38,854 bases of DNA from a virus, in IMG/VR virus record IMGVR_UViG_3300035698_007456, positions 1 through 38,854 of that record; one strand, written 5' to 3'. Below are positions 24,834 through 32,960 of this stretch, in pieces. The notes under the pieces are model-generated. The model did not search any database, was not told the origin of the DNA, and saw nothing but the letters and a program-made list of their open reading frames with translations. Position 1 is the first letter of the stretch. The number at the start of each line of letters is the position of its first letter. Made by a program: the position numbers and the translations under genes.

Positions 24834-25428
24834 GTGCTCTGCATCCCATCTCGCCGTCCAATGTCCTGTCGCAGATATCCAGCGGTCCAGTGTACCCACA
24901 GTCTGTGCTTTTATAAACCCACGGGCATACGTTACGGCTGAACCTACGCCCTGGTATCTGCACTTCAAGTATATCCATCTTCGATGTTAAAGTAAACAAT
25001 GCACTTGCCTGTGTGACTGTAATATCGCTGATGTAAAACACTTCGTCGATGAAAGATCCATCTGATAACGCGTCGGCGAATACAATCATAACGTGTACTG
25101 GATTGCCTCGCATGTCATAGTTCGCTATGTATGCGCTCATCTCTCTCGATACGTTAGAGAGCGTAACAGACATGCTGCTTATCGTTCCGTCATTTGACGA
25201 GGATATCTCGCTTCGCATAGCAGGGAACGCAGTGTACGTGGTAGTGCTGCCAGTTGGGAACACTACATCAGCGTCATACTCTGCGAGGTACAATATAATA
25301 TCTGACGCTTCCTCGTTCGAAGCCTCAGTTATAGGATACCCTTCACGCACAGTTACTTGAAACAGAGTGATTGGCCTGTTCTTCGAAGCCTCTGCCTGAG
25401 TTTCAAACGCAGTGTTTAGATCTCGCAT
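24766..25428 (-). CDS. Minor tail protein L-like
   Basis: A 220-residue protein. A beta-rich N-terminal part is followed by a C-terminal four-Cys domain (C168, C177, C186, C196: VCPWVYKSTDCGYTG, ICDRT, GCRAHG) and FGGFPGIP. This matches the C-terminal signature of lambda gpL, whose Cys residues bind an Fe-S cluster in the tail tip. Its position before the NlpC and J genes agrees. The start is directly after the DUF2460-like gene. Confidence 0.9.
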   Translation of the reverse strand: MRDLNTAFETQAEASKNRPITLFQVTVREGYPITEASNEEASDIILYLAEYDADVVFPTGSTTTYTAFPAMRSEISSSNDGTISSMSVTLSNVSREMSAYIANYDMRGNPVHVMIVFADALSDGSFIDEVFYISDITVTQASALFTLTSKMDILEVQIPGRRFSRNVCPWVYKSTDCGYTGPLDICDRTLDGEMGCRAHGRTINFGGFPGIPPKSTTIRF

Positions 25429-26013
25429 CTACTTATCCTCTGTCAATTCTAACGACAAGCTGAAAACTTTGCTGCCTGCTTTAAGGTCCACCGCAGGGAA
25501 TGTATCGCTAGCGAATGTGACTTTGAAATAATATTGATACGTTGCTGTGACAGCGACACCAACGCTCGGTGCTGTAACGAATGTCACTAACCCTGTGTTG
25601 ACATTCAACGAATAGTCTGTAGTTTCTGTCTGTGCTACTGAGTTGAGATAGACGGTGTAGGAACCAGCAACGATATACTTTTTATCTAGGTTAAATGTAA
25701 GAGTAGAATCGTCACCAGTCCCTACTGACTCGTCTGTTATTTGGTAATCTCTGCGAGATAGATAATAGAATGGATCGTAAGAGCCAAGCCTCGCAAGGAA
25801 GAATGTCTGCAACGTAAGAACCTGCGTGTGTAGCAACGTATCCCATGATAACGAAAAGCTGTATCGTGGCGTACTCCACTTTGAACGTCGCTGCGTAGTG
25901 CCGGATTCACCCTCTGAGATTAACGTCTTAAATCCAGGTGTAATATTTTCTACGTCGGCATGCTCCGGCGTAGTAGTTGTACTTGTCGCTGCATATGGAA
26001 ATATTTCTGCCAT
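25429..26013 (-). CDS. DUF2460-like distal tail / minor tail protein
   Basis: A 194-residue beta-rich protein. The opening FPYAATSTTTTPEHADVENITPG..., then RYSFSLSWDTLL and FFLARLGSYDPFYY, resembles DUF2460/minor tail M-like proteins that form the distal tail ring. A Tyr-rich middle (VYLNSVAQTETTDY...VTFVTAPSVG) is typical of an added beta sandwich domain. The ATG overlaps the stop of the tape measure gene by one base. Confidence 0.75.
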   Translation of the reverse strand: MAEIFPYAATSTTTTPEHADVENITPGFKTLISEGESGTTQRRSKWSTPRYSFSLSWDTLLHTQVLTLQTFFLARLGSYDPFYYLSRRDYQITDESVGTGDDSTLTFNLDKKYIVAGSYTVYLNSVAQTETTDYSLNVNTGLVTFVTAPSVGVAVTATYQYYFKVTFASDTFPAVDLKAGSKVFSLSLELTEDK

Positions 26014-29000
26014 TAGAATTTACCTCTCAACGCTGCTCTTGCCGATCCGTTCCTTGTTACGTTTCTGACTAAAGAGTTGACGACAATGGATTCGTCGGCT
26101 GCTATGCCAAGCCTTGTAATCTCTTTCGGGTCCGCCAAATTGATAACTGTTATCTTCGGTTGTCGCATGAGCTCGAGCCCTGAGGTAACGTTCCCACCAG
26201 GTATATCCTGGCCTATCTGAGCTATGTTGCCGATAGATGGCGTAGACCCACCACTTGGTGGGGCGCCGACGAACGTGCTGAACAATGCATTTTGTATGCC
26301 CATCTTCACGAACATTTTCAACGTCTGTTTCGCTAAGTCCATCATCATCTGCTCTATCTCTATCTTCGCGCCGAACATTGCATCGACGAAGCTGTCTCCG
26401 ATTTGTGTGAACGCGCTATCAAACGTTGTTACGATAGCCTCGCCCAATGTCTCGTTCATGTTTCTCATCTTATCCGACGCAGCTTTCCATTGCTCTGTTG
26501 CGGCCCAGAAGATACCACGTTCTGAGCCTGACATTGCTTTGAGCTGGCCGTATAGTATTCTGTTCTGCTCTATAACTACTGTTTGCTGTGTTATCGCATT
26601 CTGTAGGTCAAGCTTACCTTTCCCAGCAGGTGCTTTATCAAGATCGAGGTACATCTTATCGAGATTCAAGAGGTCGGCGTTGACTTCTTTGTCGAGTCCC
26701 TTTAACATCGATCCAGTCTTTCCACCTTTTTGCTTAATTCCAAGAGCTATAAGCCGAGCATCTAGTCTGTCGACAGCCTTGTCTGCTACGCCTGTTGCTC
26801 TGATTGCTGCCTTCGCCGCGAACTCTTCCAGCGCAGCAGCAGCGTTCTTCGCTTTGTTGACCAATTTATCCATCTTGGTACCTATCTTATCCCTGTCTGT
26901 GCCCTCGATGTCAGCGAGTTTACCACCGAGAGTTACGTACAAATCTTTCGTAGCTTTCAATGTGCCTTTCATCTTCTCTATGGCGGTGGCGATGTGAGTT
27001 TTCCCTGCCCCTCGTTCAAAACTTTCCTGCCTCTTCTCCATCTTTGTTATATCTGACATGTATCTACCGATATCGGATAGAACAGCAAGCCGCGCCGAGT
27101 CCGCGCCGATCTTCGTTAGGCTCCTGCTGGCAGTAAGCAGGCGACGTGCAAACTTATCGACGCTTCTATTAGCTATGTTCATCGCCTTCACTGCGTAGTC
27201 GCCTGATATTTTATCCCATACTACAGTTCCAGCTTTGCCAGCTGCGTCTAATTTGACTTTTATCATATCCATGATATCTGCAAAGCCGCTCATCTTTTTG
27301 CCGGATTCGATGATACCCATTTCTTCGGGCAATAGTCTTAGCGCATTCATATATCCAGCTTCAGCTATTTTCATTTCAGCTTTACGCGCTCTTATTATGT
27401 TGTCTAATTTCACAATCAGCGCTGGTTTAGTTGCCCTTCCTACAATTTGGCCAATCTCGTTATCAACCTTCATCATCGTTTTCTTTGTTTTAGCTACCTG
27501 ATATTTTATAAATGCATCCCATTCATCAGTTGCTTTTGCTGTGTCCAGCTCTACTTGGATTTCTAAAGATTTAACCTCACCCGCATGAGGGTCTATTATA
27601 TTGGAATATTTTTTTATTTGGTTTCTTACCTTTATGATAGCTAGCTTTAGCTCTGTATCACCTGTTATGGCTTCAACCCATTGCGATGTTGTATGCTTAC
27701 TACCACCGTAATACGGGCCAGCTGCAATCTCACGCATCTTCTTCATCCTTGCCTCAAGCTCTACTAACTTTTTCTCCCATAGCGCAGACTCTTGTTTCGC
27801 GCGCTGTATGTCAAACCCTTGCTCTCTCTTCTTTGCGTCTAGAAGTAAATTTGAGTTCTTTAGAGCTGTGTCTGTAAATTTCTTTAACCTATCTTGCTGC
27901 TCGTCCCATACTTTGCTATTATACATTTGGCCGACAACTGTTGCATCTTCTATTTTTTCGCGCATCTTATCCCATGCTTCGGTAGTAAGGCCTAAGGCGC
28001 GTCTCATAACAGCTGCCTTGTTGGCTGTTTTTTCGAACTCTGATATAGCTTGAGACATATCAATCTTGCCAAATGTTTCATCTAGCTCACGCCATAGCCC
28101 AAGAACGCTCTTCTCGTCTGAAACTTCATTCTTTGCAAATCCTGATACGATCTTTACCAACTCGTGTCTTGCTTCGTTCTGCTTTTTCATTGAATCTACA
28201 ATTTTTTTCTCAGCTTCTACAACATCAGGCTTCTTCGTTAATCCAATAAAATCAGTGATGTTGAATGCAGAATTTTCTGAAAATCCTAACCCCATCAGCG
28301 CTTGCTTCCACCTCCCACCTTGGCCCTCTTTCCCAGATGTGAGAGCTTCTAGCTCAGTCCCGATCTTAAATCCTGCTACCGCAGAAGCTATAACGGCAAT
28401 AGCCTGCCCAGTTGTTTTTAATGCCATGTTCATAAAACCTAGCCTCACTGTTACAGCAGTAATGGCTCTACCGTAAAACGTCGTAGTCGTAGTTGCGGCT
28501 ACGTTAGCAACAGATGAAGCAGCAGTCGCTGAAGCCAAGGCCTTAAATGCATTAACAGCTAACATGATAGGCACTTTTATGGCAAATATAATAGCTGTTA
28601 ATGAGATAGCTGTAGTTATAAATCTTGCGGCCCACGACGGTATAAGCTTTACAAAGCTCTTAGCTGTGTCAAAGAGTATCTCTATCAACCCAAGTACTGG
28701 CTGTAAAGACTTGAATACTTCTCGACTCATATTTTTTAGTGTCTCACGAAGCCTGCCAATCGTAGCTTCGGCAGACTTTAATCTATTGGCCTCCAAGAAT
28801 CCAGGTAACTCCTTCATACCTTTTATACCTTTCACTTCTTTCATCACTTGCGCCATCTGATTCATTACAGGGAACAGGCCTGCAAGCGATCTAATTGATC
28901 CGAACAACTGAGCTTGCATAGATGCCGGGAGCTTTGACATCTGCTCCATTGCTTTCATTAACCCGTTGTTCTTTATCCATTCCGGTGTAAACTCTAAGGT

Positions 29001-30158
29001 AAACCACGAGAATGAATCTCTCAACTGTTTCGACAGCTTCTTTGTCTCTCCTGAAACCTTCCCAAAGAAGGTGCTAAACATTCGGCGCATCGCCGTCGCT
29101 ACGCGTGTAGCGTTTAGACCCTCGCGAGATATCGCGGCGTAGATAGCAAGAGTATCTGACATCTGGATATTTGCACTATGGGCAAACGATGCGAATGTTC
29201 CAAAAGACTTAGCGAGGTCAGACATTGTCCCTCGCCCAAACCGTACGGTCTTATAAAACTTAGCGATTACCTCCTCAGACTTACCCATCCATTCTGGAAA
29301 CGCTTTCATTGCTGTCAACGTTGCTTTCATTAAATCATTTGACTCAGTAAACGTAGCAAACGCGCCCTTGGTAACATTCTCCATGAGCTTCGGGATTCGC
29401 TCTGGGTTTACTTGCGCAGACAATGCATCGTATGCAGCTTCACCGAGCTTGGGAAGCTCTGCCCCATACGTAGCAGCTAGTTTCATGATTTCTTTTCTAT
29501 ATGCAGGTATCTTATTCTGAGAATTTTCGTCAAGCATCGTACCTATCTTAAGCATCACAGATTCAGCTTCAACGGCTGGAGCTGTGATTCGCTTGAATGT
29601 ACCGACAAGCATAACCATCTGGAATGTCGCATACGCAATCTGTTTCCCAAATTTAACCATTCGCGCTGACGCTGTTGCTGTACGTTCTGACTCTTTGGCT
29701 ATAGCTCTGTTTACTTTCTCCAGCTCAACGTGCATCTTTTCGTAACTGTCTGTAACAGGAACTACTGCGCCCTCACGCATGGCTCTCAGTATCCTATTAA
29801 GATGGTAAGCCTTCTGCTCGAGATCAACCATTGACCCCTTCACACTCTTCGCACCTTTTCCCATTGCCTGAAGGGCTGACGCAGATGCTGTGGCCGCAGT
29901 CTTTAACTGTTTGAGTCGCTTCTCGAACGGGGTAAGAGTTTTCTTTCCACCGTCACCGATAGGACTACTTTTTATCCCTTTGCTTACCTTGGCAAATGCT
30001 GAGTTAATATGCTTGGCGAACGACTCGGCAGTCTTATCTGTGATCAGAAGTTGTGCGTTGAAAGTCTTTAGAACTTCAGTTGCTTTGGTAAGGTTGAGGT
30101 CGAATTTTGTTACATCCAACACCATCATACCATCAAAAGCTTGTCCAGAATCGGCCAT
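26013..30158 (-). CDS. Tail tape measure protein
   Basis: A 1381-residue protein. The segment around 195-370 (MLKIGTMLDENS, LGEAAYDALSAQV, TMSDLAKSFGTFASFAHS, AISREGLNATRVATAMRRMF) is the TIGR01760-type tape measure core. Hydrophobic membrane-like segments lie at about 520-600. The rest is long helical, Lys/Glu/Ala-rich coiled-coil. At about 1.5 angstrom per residue, the tail would be roughly 200 nm. It is the largest helical protein of the operon, downstream of the chaperone genes as expected, and sets tail length. A signature typical of DNA ejection enzymes was not seen. Confidence 0.95.
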   Translation of the reverse strand: MADSGQAFDGMMVLDVTKFDLNLTKATEVLKTFNAQLLITDKTAESFAKHINSAFAKVSKGIKSSPIGDGGKKTLTPFEKRLKQLKTAATASASALQAMGKGAKSVKGSMVDLEQKAYHLNRILRAMREGAVVPVTDSYEKMHVELEKVNRAIAKESERTATASARMVKFGKQIAYATFQMVMLVGTFKRITAPAVEAESVMLKIGTMLDENSQNKIPAYRKEIMKLAATYGAELPKLGEAAYDALSAQVNPERIPKLMENVTKGAFATFTESNDLMKATLTAMKAFPEWMGKSEEVIAKFYKTVRFGRGTMSDLAKSFGTFASFAHSANIQMSDTLAIYAAISREGLNATRVATAMRRMFSTFFGKVSGETKKLSKQLRDSFSWFTLEFTPEWIKNNGLMKAMEQMSKLPASMQAQLFGSIRSLAGLFPVMNQMAQVMKEVKGIKGMKELPGFLEANRLKSAEATIGRLRETLKNMSREVFKSLQPVLGLIEILFDTAKSFVKLIPSWAARFITTAISLTAIIFAIKVPIMLAVNAFKALASATAASSVANVAATTTTTFYGRAITAVTVRLGFMNMALKTTGQAIAVIASAVAGFKIGTELEALTSGKEGQGGRWKQALMGLGFSENSAFNITDFIGLTKKPDVVEAEKKIVDSMKKQNEARHELVKIVSGFAKNEVSDEKSVLGLWRELDETFGKIDMSQAISEFEKTANKAAVMRRALGLTTEAWDKMREKIEDATVVGQMYNSKVWDEQQDRLKKFTDTALKNSNLLLDAKKREQGFDIQRAKQESALWEKKLVELEARMKKMREIAAGPYYGGSKHTTSQWVEAITGDTELKLAIIKVRNQIKKYSNIIDPHAGEVKSLEIQVELDTAKATDEWDAFIKYQVAKTKKTMMKVDNEIGQIVGRATKPALIVKLDNIIRARKAEMKIAEAGYMNALRLLPEEMGIIESGKKMSGFADIMDMIKVKLDAAGKAGTVVWDKISGDYAVKAMNIANRSVDKFARRLLTASRSLTKIGADSARLAVLSDIGRYMSDITKMEKRQESFERGAGKTHIATAIEKMKGTLKATKDLYVTLGGKLADIEGTDRDKIGTKMDKLVNKAKNAAAALEEFAAKAAIRATGVADKAVDRLDARLIALGIKQKGGKTGSMLKGLDKEVNADLLNLDKMYLDLDKAPAGKGKLDLQNAITQQTVVIEQNRILYGQLKAMSGSERGIFWAATEQWKAASDKMRNMNETLGEAIVTTFDSAFTQIGDSFVDAMFGAKIEIEQMMMDLAKQTLKMFVKMGIQNALFSTFVGAPPSGGSTPSIGNIAQIGQDIPGGNVTSGLELMRQPKITVINLADPKEITRLGIAADESIVVNSLVRNVTRNGSARAALRGKF

Positions 30159-30162
30159 CTGA

Positions 30163-30429
30163 TTATTCCTTTATCTCTTTTGCTCCAAAGTTTCTCAAGA
30201 ATCTCTCCGAAGCACGAGCATCAGTTGTCATACTGCCATCTGTACTTGCTTTTTTGTCATCGTCTGGCGTGCCGCCGATTAACGCTCCCCAGCGCATGAA
30301 GTCTTTTATCTTTGATTTCTTTATTCCGGTCCCGATAATAAGAATCTGTTCTCGAGACATCTCTGCCAAGTGTTCGAATCGATAGCTCGAATTTGCTATG
30401 ATCTCACCGACTGCATCGCCGATAAGCAT
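30163..30429 (-). CDS. Tail assembly chaperone, downstream (T-like) part
   Basis: An 88-residue frame read from ATG 30429. It overlaps the end region of the upstream chaperone gene only through a -1 frame that remains open from at least 30576, so it is probably mainly made as the C-terminal part of a frameshift fusion (see 30510). In lambda the G and GT proteins are made this way. The fused product would be 295 residues. It is helical with a charged C-terminus. It lies directly before the tape measure gene, the standard position. Confidence 0.75.
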   Translation of the reverse strand: MLIGDAVGEIIANSSYRFEHLAEMSREQILIIGTGIKKSKIKDFMRWGALIGGTPDDDKKASTDGSMTTDARASERFLRNFGAKEIKE

Positions 30430-30434
30430 AGGCT

Positions 30435-31049
30435 CTACTTCTTCTCCTTGTCCTTGCCGCCCATCGCTCCCGACATCATCCCCATCCATATGTCGAGCTT
30501 GCCGGACATGAAAGGGGCAACCACCTCTTTCATTACTTTCTCGATTATCTCGCTGTTGAGATTCTCGTCTACCCATTCACCGTCTTTGTTTTTGTCTACG
30601 ATGAAAGCTGCGACGACGACGCTTATACTCTCAGGCATGCGAGAGAAAAGCTCCATGATGCCCATGCGAACTTCTTTGTTGATGCTTTCGATCTTCACTC
30701 CTGCTTTCGGAGCCTTCTTGAATACGAGCACACCATCCTTCGCTGTGTACTCCACTCCCTGCGTGCAGATTTGGTTGTCGACGTATAGTACACCGATGAC
30801 TGTATCCTTCTCCGGTAGATTGTAAGCGAGCTCACCTTCCTTCGCCAACGCGATGGTTATACGCATGCCGTCCATCTCGCTTTTGATCTCTTGGTACAGC
30901 GGGCCGATAGCGTGGATGATCTTGCGTTCATCTTTCCATCTCAGGGTACTACGCACTACGAAATCCTTGCCTTCGCAGTCCTTGTAAGTAGTCTCCTTCG
31001 GCAACAGCGCGTCGACCTGTTCTTCGTTCTTCTTCTCAAAGTCTGTCAT
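30435..31049 (-). CDS. Tail assembly chaperone, upstream (G-like) protein
   Basis: A 204-residue acidic protein with AAAGGAGAG upstream of ATG 31049. It lies between the tail tube gene and the T-like frame, and ends GGKDKEKK. Position, size, acidic helical sequence and overlap with a downstream -1 frame identify it as the G-type chaperone that coats the tape measure before tube assembly. A CCCTTTC heptamer covers codons 179-180. Confidence 0.8.
   Translation of the reverse strand: MTDFEKKNEEQVDALLPKETTYKDCEGKDFVVRSTLRWKDERKIIHAIGPLYQEIKSEMDGMRITIALAKEGELAYNLPEKDTVIGVLYVDNQICTQGVEYTAKDGVLVFKKAPKAGVKIESINKEVRMGIMELFSRMPESISVVVAAFIVDKNKDGEWVDENLNSEIIEKVMKEVVAPFMSGKLDIWMGMMSGAMGGKDKEKK
30510..30516 (-). 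promoter_or_regulatory. Candidate -1 ribosomal frameshift site
   Basis: On the minus strand the heptamer is C CCT TTC, fitting X-XXY-YYZ with the zero-frame codons CCT (Pro179) and TTC (Phe180) of the G-like gene. A -1 slip re-pairs to CCC and TTT, then enters the T-like frame as HVRQARHMDG and continues to the stop at 30163. Confidence 0.65.
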
Positions 31050-31167
31050 GTTGCTACTCTCCTTTTACAAAAAACACGTGGGCCTTTAGTATCACAGATT
31101 GATCGGGCGACCAATACTGATTTTAGTTGACATCTCGGCCTCTATGACAAAGCAAGAAATAGAAAAT

Positions 31168-31716
31168 CTATTTCTGGTAACTCATTTTCCACAGTTCCGC
31201 ACCTGATCCAAGTGCTGTGCTCGCCCAGCTGGACGTAGAACGCAGCGCCGAGAACGTGTACGGGAATTTGTGAATGTCGTCACCGAACGCGTACTCCATC
31301 TCACCCGAAGGAGAGACAGTCCAAATGTCGATTGTTACCGTATAGCCTGCCGGGTTTCGGTGGACGATACGAAGTGAGAGGTTCGTCGGAAGCATTTCTC
31401 CGCCGTATGACAAGGTGGTAAGATCCCCGCCTTCATCAGTGACAGTACCAGCACCGAGTGCTTGCTGGAGCGAAGTCAAGTCAAGCTCGAGGCCTGTAAA
31501 CTCAACTTCAGCGGTATCCTGCGTAATGAATTCCGCAATCTTCTGACGCGGACTTCCCTGGAAAACCTCAATCTTCTCACGACCCATTCGAAAGACACCG
31601 CCAGACTCAACGGAACCAACATCTGTAGTCGGTGTAGTACCGACGGTCCCGAGATACAGAATGGCAGGGCCAAAACTGTAGTCACTGGACGAGGTAGTTG
31701 GTACATTATAAGCCAT
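31168..31716 (-). CDS. Major tail tube protein
   Basis: A 182-residue beta-rich protein with AAAGGAAC upstream. SFGPAILYLGTVGTTPTTDVG, a central VEFTGLELDLTSLQQALG helix and YTFSALRSTSSWA are typical of tail tube proteins. It lies upstream of the chaperone and tape measure genes and downstream of the tail terminator, the standard order. It should form stacked rings of the tail. Confidence 0.82.
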   Translation of the reverse strand: MAYNVPTTSSSDYSFGPAILYLGTVGTTPTTDVGSVESGGVFRMGREKIEVFQGSPRQKIAEFITQDTAEVEFTGLELDLTSLQQALGAGTVTDEGGDLTTLSYGGEMLPTNLSLRIVHRNPAGYTVTIDIWTVSPSGEMEYAFGDDIHKFPYTFSALRSTSSWASTALGSGAELWKMSYQK

Positions 31717-31740
31717 TTAAGTTCCTTTCATGTGTAAGAA

Positions 31741-31974
31741 TCAGGATGTGTTCTTAACCAAATTATCCTGACTACACTTGGGACAACAAATTTCTACTGT
31801 CCCCCCTGTTACTTTGATAACGCTTTTTTGCTTGATACGCATGGAAACCCATCGGTCACTTGAAAAGGCTAGTGCTGCACCACAACTAATACATCGCCAA
31901 ATGTCGTTTTTGTTGCGGCCTTGTGTTCCTTTTCTACCACCGACGTGCTTAACCTTGCTACCTTGTTTACTCAT
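31741..31974 (-). CDS. Small zinc-ribbon protein
   Basis: A 77-residue protein. CISC (about 28-31) and CCPKC (about 63-67) form a probable four-Cys zinc ribbon; the first 25 residues are basic and Gly-rich. It overlaps the tail terminator gene by 8 bases. Its location between terminator and tube genes suggests a morphogenesis role, but none is known. Confidence 0.7.
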   Translation of the reverse strand: MSKQGSKVKHVGGRKGTQGRNKNDIWRCISCGAALAFSSDRWVSMRIKQKSVIKVTGGTVEICCPKCSQDNLVKNTS

Positions 31975-32371
31975 ACGTCACCCGTACTCTCCAGAGAGAT
32001 GAGACAGCATACTTGTTATCATGCATCGACTCAATTCCTGGGCCGACTTCGTTGCATACGGCATTGACGCCGCTAGCCTGCAACCTTTGATTCATCAGTA
32101 ATGGATAGATGAGTTTATATATATCGTGCGCTTCATCGTAGTCTGTTTCAGACCACACCCATAACTGAAGTCTCGTTTCATTAAAATTTGGAGCACCTAC
32201 TTTCGTTGTGCCTCCTCCGAGTGCAAAGTTCGCACATGGGTATGCCACGCTTGGTTGATCGTCTAACGTGCTAGGGTAGAACCTCTGGTCTATAACAGCC
32301 ACCACGTCAGAGCTGGCAAGCACTGTATCGTAAATCAATTGTCCTAATGCAACTCGATCTGGTGTCGCCAT
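31967..32371 (-). CDS. Tail terminator / completion protein (DUF3168-like)
   Basis: A 134-residue protein. LGQLIYDTVLASSDVVAVIDQRFYP, then VAYPCANFAL, LQLWVWSETDYDEAHDIYKLI and a C-terminal SLWRVRVTYE follow the pattern of lambda U/DUF3168-type tail terminator proteins that cap the tube. Position just ahead of the tube gene agrees. Confidence 0.78.
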   Translation of the reverse strand: MATPDRVALGQLIYDTVLASSDVVAVIDQRFYPSTLDDQPSVAYPCANFALGGGTTKVGAPNFNETRLQLWVWSETDYDEAHDIYKLIYPLLMNQRLQASGVNAVCNEVGPGIESMHDNKYAVSSLWRVRVTYE

Positions 32372-32372
32372 G

Positions 32373-32960
32373 TTATTTGAATGTCCCTAGACCTGCCTTT
32401 TGTAATGGTACGTTCACTACAATAAGGAATACGTTCCTCACTGCGTCCATCACTGACTTATTTTTTAACACCTCTTTAAGGACTCCGTACCTTGTGTGTA
32501 AATTCTCCGAACCGTACTTACCTATGACTGACAATACCTGAGTAGATGCCTGTTCCAAATCTGGCATCGTTACTTCCATCAACATGCTACCCTCCATTGT
32601 AACATGAGTATCGAAACTTATCAAGGCCATTAACTCACGAAAAACAGGGCGCCGTGAATTGGAGGAACCTTGGTTGTGTATCCTATACGCAGAATGCCCC
32701 AATGCAGACTCAGCATCGCTAGGGAAGTTTTTTCTTTTCTTCGAGTATGGATGATCGAGCTGTCTTAGGGTGGCTTGCGAGTGTCCATCATAAATTCCGA
32801 TCCAGTTTTTTATGATGTTTAACGCGGCCTCACGGAACCATGGATCCTTCGTAGACTTTTTCACTATCGCTGCGACTGTTTTCATAATCGCACCTCTAGA
32901 GATCATCCTTGCAAGGTTGTTTGTCTTTACACGGATTCCGTTTCGGACGTTGGTTCCCAT
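32373..32960 (-). CDS. HK97 gp10-like connector/tail component
   Basis: A 195-residue basic protein between the stopper-like gene and the tail terminator gene, the usual position of HK97 gp10-type proteins. It contains AIVKKSTKDPWFREAALNII near the start and mixed beta/helical sequence. No clear motif is seen beyond position and composition, so the assignment is mainly by order. Confidence 0.55.
   Translation of the reverse strand: MGTNVRNGIRVKTNNLARMISRGAIMKTVAAIVKKSTKDPWFREAALNIIKNWIGIYDGHSQATLRQLDHPYSKKRKNFPSDAESALGHSAYRIHNQGSSNSRRPVFRELMALISFDTHVTMEGSMLMEVTMPDLEQASTQVLSVIGKYGSENLHTRYGVLKEVLKNKSVMDAVRNVFLIVVNVPLQKAGLGTFK

Noticed and set aside
26224-26997. Plus-strand 257-residue hydrophobic frame within the tape measure gene
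   Set aside because: Antisense of helical Ala/Lys-rich coding sequence often yields such frames; no start signal or homology pattern.
31050-31167. Possible minus-strand promoter ahead of the chaperone gene
   Set aside because: TTGTCA with TAAAAT is spaced at 19 bases, and the TTGGTC/GATACT alternative at 15; both are too weak to list as features.
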